Part shown: one piece after another, positions 59,459 through 64,000 of the stretch
Layout of the letters: the number at the start of each line of letters is the position of its first letter
Numbering within the stretch: the stretch's first letter is position 1
NCBI RefSeq assembly: GCF_023273855.1
Contig: NZ_CP096884.1
Location: forward strand, 2,046,001 to 2,110,000
Length of the DNA stretch: 64,000 nucleotides
Reading direction: 5' to 3'
From: Seonamhaeicola sp. ML3
GTDB lineage: Bacteria; Bacteroidota; Bacteroidia; Flavobacteriales; Flavobacteriaceae
Position numbers and translations under genes: made by a program
The notes under the pieces: model-generated
What the model was told of the DNA's origin: nothing
What the model saw: only the letters and a program-made list of their open reading frames with translations
Databases searched by the model: none

Positions 59459-60568
59459 TTAAGAAAGCCCCTCGTAAATCAATGTCGCTGTTTTTTCACT
59501 AGCACCTTTACCTCCAAGCGCTTTTTCGAGTTCGTAATAATCTTCAAAAAGCTTTTTTCGATTTTGGGTGTCCAGAATCTTTTCTAATTCTAACTTTAAG
59601 TTTTTCTTGTTGAAATTATTTTGAATGAGTTCAGTGACAACTTCCCTGTCCATTATGAGGTTTACAAGTGAAATAAACTTAAGTGTAATAATGCGTTTAG
59701 CAATATGATAGGAGATGGCACTGCCTTTGTAACAAACCACTTGAGGTACTTTAAACAAAGCGGTTTCTAGAGTTGCTGTCCCCGATGTTACCAAGGCTGC
59801 ATGCGATACACTCAATAAATCATAGGTTTTGTTTGGTATAAACTTAACATGGTCTGTTGTAATGAACTGCTCATAAAAACTGTAGTCTTGGCTTGGAGCG
59901 CCACCAATAACAAACTGATACGTTGGGAAATCATCCACTAAACTTAACATGACCGAAAGCATTTTCGTTATTTCCTGTTTTCGGCTTCCTGGTAACAATG
60001 CTATAATGGGTTTATCGCTTAAGTTGTGTGTTTTTCGGAATTCGTAATCATCAACTTGTACTCTATCAGAAATGGCATCAATTAAAGGATGGCCAACAAA
60101 TTCGGTATGATAACCGTATTTTTTATAAAATGGTTTAACAAAGGGAAGGATAACGAACATAGCATCTATATCGCGCTTAATAGCTTTGACCCTGCTGGCT
60201 CTAGATGCCCAAACTTGAGGTGAAATATAGTAATTGGTTCTAAAGCCCTCGGCTTTTGCCCATTTTGCAATACGTAAATTAAAACCAGAATTATCGATAA
60301 AAATAACAACATCTGGCTCGAATGCCTTGATGTCATCCTTGCAAAAAGAAATGAGTTTAAATATTTTTCTGAGGTTCATAATCACTTCAGAAAATCCCAT
60401 AAACGCACGTTCTTTGTAATGTTTAACAAGGGTGCCGCCAGTGGATTCCATGAGGTCGCCTCCCCAAAAACGAATGTCGGCATGAACGTCTTGGCGATAT
60501 AAAGCCTTCATAAGGTTAGAGCCATGTAGGTCTCCGGAAGCTTCTCCTGCAAGTATATAATATTTCAC
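59459..60568 (-). CDS. lpxB: Lipid-A-disaccharide synthase
   Basis: A membrane-associated GT19 glycosyltransferase that joins UDP-2,3-diacylglucosamine and lipid X to form lipid A disaccharide, an essential step in outer-membrane biogenesis. The opening MKYYILAGEASGDLHGSNLMKAL carries the GEASGDxHG motif (with GTG as start codon). Further motifs are FIDNSGFNLRIAKWAK and SPQVWASRASRVKAIKRDID. The UDP-binding region LLPGSRKQEI lies at about residue 194. The length of 369 residues is typical. It follows the surE and small membrane protein genes on the same strand with a 100-base gap. Confidence 0.95.
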   Translation of the reverse strand: MKYYILAGEASGDLHGSNLMKALYRQDVHADIRFWGGDLMESTGGTLVKHYKERAFMGFSEVIMNLRKIFKLISFCKDDIKAFEPDVVIFIDNSGFNLRIAKWAKAEGFRTNYYISPQVWASRASRVKAIKRDIDAMFVILPFVKPFYKKYGYHTEFVGHPLIDAISDRVQVDDYEFRKTHNLSDKPIIALLPGSRKQEITKMLSVMLSLVDDFPTYQFVIGGAPSQDYSFYEQFITTDHVKFIPNKTYDLLSVSHAALVTSGTATLETALFKVPQVVCYKGSAISYHIAKRIITLKFISLVNLIMDREVVTELIQNNFNKKNLKLELEKILDTQNRKKLFEDYYELEKALGGKGASEKTATLIYEGLS

Positions 60569-60670
60569 GTAATGCTAAGTGTTTTTGGTTTTAGGGTTTA
60601 CTTCTCGTTTAAGAAATGAATTGGCTATTAAAAATTGAATTTGATAAGGCATTAATCAAATCGATAGTAT

Positions 60671-60952
60671 TTAGAACAATTTAAAAACAAAAGTAAAAAC
60701 TGCAATAAAAACAGTGATTAATAGTACGCCTCTAGCTCTATAATCTTGCTTTTTCTTTATAAAAATAAAAAAGGCTATTAAATTTAAAACAGCACCCAAA
60801 CTAATTAGTTTTCCTAAAAAACCCTCATCGGCTGCAGCTTTAATTACGGTTGTAAAATCATCGCCGTTTCCCAGTAAGGAAGCTGTTGCTATCAAGCCAA
60901 TAGCATTGGCTACCAAACCAACAAAAATACCAATAAAAATGTCCTTTTTCAT
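60671..60952 (-). CDS. Small three-TM membrane protein (93 aa)
   Basis: A short hydrophobic protein with three helices: DIFIGIFVGLVANAIGLIA (residues 4-22), a second at about 48-65 (LISLGAVLNLIAFFIF), and a third VLLITVFIAVFTFVFKLF at the end. The turn between the second and third helix is Lys-rich (KKKQDYRARG), which points to the cytoplasm. Function unknown; the gene sits between surE (3-base gap) and lpxB, a position I recall as conserved in flavobacteria. Confidence 0.8.
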   Translation of the reverse strand: MKKDIFIGIFVGLVANAIGLIATASLLGNGDDFTTVIKAAADEGFLGKLISLGAVLNLIAFFIFIKKKQDYRARGVLLITVFIAVFTFVFKLF

Positions 60953-60955
60953 ATA

Positions 60956-61738
60956 TTAATTAGGATCGTTAAAGTTCCAATTGTTAATTGTTTTTATTGC
61001 TGAATACGCTGTTAAATCGAATTGGGTGGGAACCACAGAAATATATCCGTTTTCTAGGGCGTATTCATCGGTGTCTTTACCGCCATCGAGATTTACGAAT
61101 TTACCACTGAGCCAATAGTAATCCTTACCCGTAGGGTTTACACGTTTATCAAAAGCTTCCACCCAGTTTCCTCGTGCTTGTCTGCAAACCTTTATGCCTT
61201 TGATATCCTTTTCAGGGATATTCGGAATGTTAACATTAAGTACGGTGTCTTTGGGTAGTTTGTTATTTAAGACCTCTTTAGTGATCCTCTTAACAAAGGC
61301 TTCCGAAGCCTGAAAATCAGCATCCCAAGAATAATCTAGCAGAGAAAAACCAATAGCAGGAATCCCTTCTATACCGGCCTCTACAGCTGCGCTCATTGTG
61401 CCCGAATAAATAACATTGATTGAGGCATTAGAGCCGTGGTTAATACCAGATACACACAGGTCTGGTTTTCTGTCCAATAGTTCCCTAATGGCCAGTTTTA
61501 CGCAGTCTGCTGGGGTTCCAGAACATCGGTATTCCGTTTGTGGGCCATTATCGATGGTAACCTTATTAACATAAAGAGTAGCATCTACAGTAATGGCGTG
61601 CCCCATACCACTTTGCGGACTGTCTGGTGCAACTACGACAACATTACCAATAGTATTCATTATGTTTATTAAAGTTCTAATGCCCGGGGCGTTGATGCCG
61701 TCGTCGTTAGTCACTAGAATAAGGGGTTTTTCTGTCAT
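60956..61738 (-). CDS. surE: 5-prime/3-prime-nucleotidase SurE
   Basis: A divalent-metal phosphatase that removes phosphate from nucleoside monophosphates under stress. I start at the ATG at 61738, giving MTEKPLILVTNDDGINAPG; an upstream extension to 61810 adds residues unlike the family. The metal motif is TNDDG near the start and SGINHGSNASINVIYSGTM at about residue 93 carries the second part of the active site. The length of about 260 residues is usual. It is divergent from the protease gene at 61903, with both promoters in the 164 bases between them. Confidence 0.94.
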   Translation of the reverse strand: MTEKPLILVTNDDGINAPGIRTLINIMNTIGNVVVVAPDSPQSGMGHAITVDATLYVNKVTIDNGPQTEYRCSGTPADCVKLAIRELLDRKPDLCVSGINHGSNASINVIYSGTMSAAVEAGIEGIPAIGFSLLDYSWDADFQASEAFVKRITKEVLNNKLPKDTVLNVNIPNIPEKDIKGIKVCRQARGNWVEAFDKRVNPTGKDYYWLSGKFVNLDGGKDTDEYALENGYISVVPTQFDLTAYSAIKTINNWNFNDPN

Positions 61739-61902
61739 GACCTGAGTGATAAAAACACCGCTAAAATACATAATTTCACAAGGAAACCCTTGTTTTCTCT
61801 CCTTTAACAAAAAATTAGGGGGTATTTGCCGATGTTGGCATAGTTTTTTCTTTATTTTAGTGAATTATTACTATTTTTAATAGGACGCCAAAAAAACTAT
61901 TG

Positions 61903-64000
61903 ATGAGAAAAATTATGAAAAGGAATTATAAAGTTCTATCATTACTGCTGCTCTTAGCCTTTGCCTCGTGCAGTTTTACCACAAAAACATTCGATAACCC
62001 AGATAAGGATAAATTACTCGTTCAAATAATAACTTTTGTTTTGGAGCGTGGTCATTTTGATCCTATAGCTATGGATGATTCTTTTTCTGAAAATCTGTTT
62101 CAGAATTATATAGATGTAATGGATCCGTTAAAGCGCTATTTCTACGAATCGGATATTAAGGATTTTGAAAAATACAAGTACACGTTAGATGATCAACTAA
62201 AGGCAACCGATGTTACTTTTTTCAATATCACATACGATAGACTTGAAAAACGCATTGAAGAAGCTAAAGAAATTTACAGAGAAGTATTTTCTAAACCATT
62301 CGATTATACTATCGATGAAACTGTAGATACAGATTACGATAAGCACAGTTTTGCCAAGAACAAAAAAGAGCTCAAAGACCGTTGGAGAAAGCATATGAAA
62401 TTCGGTACCTTGTCTAATTACGATGACATCAAAATAGAGGAAAAGCAAAAGAAAGAAAAGGACCCTTCTTATGTGATGAAAAGTGATGAGGAAATTGAAA
62501 AACAAGCAAGGGAAGCGGCTTTTGAGTCTATAGAAAGTATCTACAGTGATGTTATTGATGATTTAAAAAGAGAGGATAGATTTGGAATCTACATAAACAC
62601 CATAGTTGAAGAGTTTGATCCTCACACCTACTATTTAGCTCCAAGAAACAAAGAGGCTTTCGATATGGATATGTCTGGGAAGTTAGAAGGTATTGGTGCC
62701 AGACTTCAGAAACGAATGGATTACATTAAAATTGTGGAATTGATTTCTGGAGGGCCAGCATGGAGAAGTAAGGAGCTTGAAGTAGAAGATGTTATTCTTA
62801 AGGTGAAGCAGGAGGATGAAGAATTCCCAATCGATATTGTTGGTATGCGCATTAATGATGCTATCAAATACATAAAAGGGCCTAAAGGCACAAAAGTAAC
62901 CTTGACCATAAAAAAAGTAGACGGTACTATCAAAGACGTTACCATTGTTAGGGATGTTGTGGAGTTGGGTGAAACCTACGCTAAATCATCGGTGGTAGAA
63001 AAAGATGGGAAGACATTTGGGATTATTAATCTACCGAAATTTTATGTCGATTTTAATGACTACAAGAACATAAACGCAGCGCAAGATGTAAAAAGAGAAA
63101 TTGAGCGTTTAAAAGAAGAGGGCATGGAAGGTCTTATCCTCGATTTAAGAAACAACGGAGGAGGTTCTCTGCCAACCGTAGTTGATATGGCTGGTTTATT
63201 CATCAAAGATGGACCTATTGTTCAGGTGCGTTCTACGGGTGCCAATAAGGAAGTTTTAAAAGATAGAGACCAGTCCATAACATGGGATGGACCTTTGGTG
63301 ATTTTGGTTAACGAAATCTCGGCATCAGCATCCGAAATTATGGCCGCAGCCATGCAAGATTATAAAAGAGCTATTGTTATAGGCGGTGAACAGACTTACG
63401 GAAAAGGGACCGTTCAAAGTGTTTATAACTTAAACGAGTTGGTGAGAAGCAGTACTAACGGAGATTTAGGAGCCTTAGCCTTCACCATTCAAAAGTATTA
63501 CAGAATTAATGGTGGCTCTGTACAGTTAGAAGGTGTGAAAAGCGACGTGAAAGTGCCTGGTCGTTTCAGTTTTATTGAAGTGGGAGAGAAGGAAAAAGAC
63601 AATCCGCTACCTTACGATGAGATTACTGCTGCAGAGTACACACCATGGGAGTATTATTTCGATTACGATGCAACTATCAAGAAAAGTAAGGCACGTATGA
63701 GCCAAAACGAACAGTTAAAACTTATCGAGGAAAATGCAAAATGGGTAAAAAGTAAGATTGATGAAGCTAAAACGGTTTCCTTGAATTATAATACTTTTAA
63801 AAAGGAGCAGGAATTGGAAAAAGAAGAAGGTAAGCGTTTTGATGCCATTTCTAAATATACCACCAATTTAAGTTTTAGGTCTCATGCCTACGAAAAAAAT
63901 CTGTTTACTCAAGACACAACCGATTTACAAGAAAAGCGTGAGCGTTGGCATGAAAGTTTAGCAAAGGATGTTTATGTCGAAGAAGCCGTAAATGTATTAG
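61903..64000 (+). CDS. prc: C-terminal processing protease (Prc/CtpA, S41), cut at window end
   Basis: A periplasmic tail-specific protease of MEROPS family S41. A lipoprotein signal (LLLLAFASC) is followed by a long N-terminal helical region with many Lys and Glu residues, a PDZ domain (about residues 240-340, with LEGIGARLQKRMDYIKIVE), and the protease core. The catalytic dyad is a Ser in the SASASE motif (about Ser475) and Lys501 in YGKGTVQ. The C-terminal domain (DUF3340-like) continues to the right edge at 64000 with no stop codon, so only the last few residues are missing. The start ATG at 61903 or 61915 are both plausible. It cleaves proteins at their C-termini. Confidence 0.95.
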   Translation, partial: MRKIMKRNYKVLSLLLLLAFASCSFTTKTFDNPDKDKLLVQIITFVLERGHFDPIAMDDSFSENLFQNYIDVMDPLKRYFYESDIKDFEKYKYTLDDQLKATDVTFFNITYDRLEKRIEEAKEIYREVFSKPFDYTIDETVDTDYDKHSFAKNKKELKDRWRKHMKFGTLSNYDDIKIEEKQKKEKDPSYVMKSDEEIEKQAREAAFESIESIYSDVIDDLKREDRFGIYINTIVEEFDPHTYYLAPRNKEAFDMDMSGKLEGIGARLQKRMDYIKIVELISGGPAWRSKELEVEDVILKVKQEDEEFPIDIVGMRINDAIKYIKGPKGTKVTLTIKKVDGTIKDVTIVRDVVELGETYAKSSVVEKDGKTFGIINLPKFYVDFNDYKNINAAQDVKREIERLKEEGMEGLILDLRNNGGGSLPTVVDMAGLFIKDGPIVQVRSTGANKEVLKDRDQSITWDGPLVILVNEISASASEIMAAAMQDYKRAIVIGGEQTYGKGTVQSVYNLNELVRSSTNGDLGALAFTIQKYYRINGGSVQLEGVKSDVKVPGRFSFIEVGEKEKDNPLPYDEITAAEYTPWEYYFDYDATIKKSKARMSQNEQLKLIEENAKWVKSKIDEAKTVSLNYNTFKKEQELEKEEGKRFDAISKYTTNLSFRSHAYEKNLFTQDTTDLQEKRERWHESLAKDVYVEEAVNVL

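Noticed and set aside
61739-61810. An N-terminal extension of SurE with a hydrophobic segment
   Set aside because: The family begins with the metal-site strand right after the start; the extension lacks an ATG at its start and would place a cytoplasmic enzyme behind a pseudo-signal.

Overview
The window reads as chromosomal DNA of a flavobacterium (Bacteroidetes, Flavobacteriaceae), probably marine. The base composition is AT-rich. Many secreted proteins carry Bacteroidetes-style lipoprotein signals. Start sites lack clear Shine-Dalgarno sequences. Several neighbourhoods are typical of flavobacteria: MoxR/DUF58/SpoIIM/RDD, PadR/PspC/GIN, and SurE/LpxB/Prc. No phage, insertion sequence or CRISPR array is visible.

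Positions 1 to about 23100, all on the minus strand, form a polysaccharide utilisation locus whose enzyme set points to laminarin (beta-1,3-glucan with beta-1,6 branches). In transcription order it holds: a membrane-anchored propeller/Y_Y_Y/LuxR-type regulator; a secreted clan GH-A glycosidase fused to a predicted outer-membrane beta-barrel; two multi-module glycan-binding lipoproteins flanking a GH16 laminarinase lipoprotein; a large cytoplasmic GH149-like beta-1,3-glucan phosphorylase; three GH17 enzymes (one lipoprotein, two without a signal peptide); a GH30 lipoprotein; a small unknown membrane protein; and two GPH-type MFS sugar transporters, one cut by the window edge. No SusC/SusD pair is present. 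My model is that surface GH16 and the binding proteins cut and hold laminarin, oligosaccharides cross the outer membrane (possibly through the barrel fusion), periplasmic GH30 and GH17 trim them, MFS proteins import them, and cytoplasmic GH17 plus phosphorylase release glucose 1-phosphate.

Positions 23.3 to 32 kb hold housekeeping and stress genes: a small lipoprotein, thioredoxin reductase, tRNA-Pro(GGG) with a duplicated 5-prime fragment, mannose-6-phosphate isomerase, a GIN/PspC/PadR/DUF4870 envelope-stress-like cluster, a DUF4442 hotdog protein and an AIM24-family protein. OxyR follows at 32 to 33 kb. Positions 33.2 to 40.9 kb are a MoxR-type operon with a divergent RDD gene.

Positions 40.9 to 50.8 kb hold a cyclophilin and Nudix divergent pair, a PlsC-like acyltransferase, a cytochrome c/PQQ-type sugar dehydrogenase, topoisomerase III, a BKACE-type enzyme with a hexapeptide acyltransferase, a pseudouridine synthase, and an ECF sigma factor with a membrane protein. 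Positions 51.1 to 55.5 kb hold a TonB-dependent receptor, a KDG-type kinase and TonB. Positions 55.6 to 59.5 kb are an operon ending in a LytS-type kinase, two 2TM-domain proteins and a LytTR regulator. The window closes with lpxB, a small membrane protein, surE and a nearly complete C-terminal processing protease that runs off the right edge.
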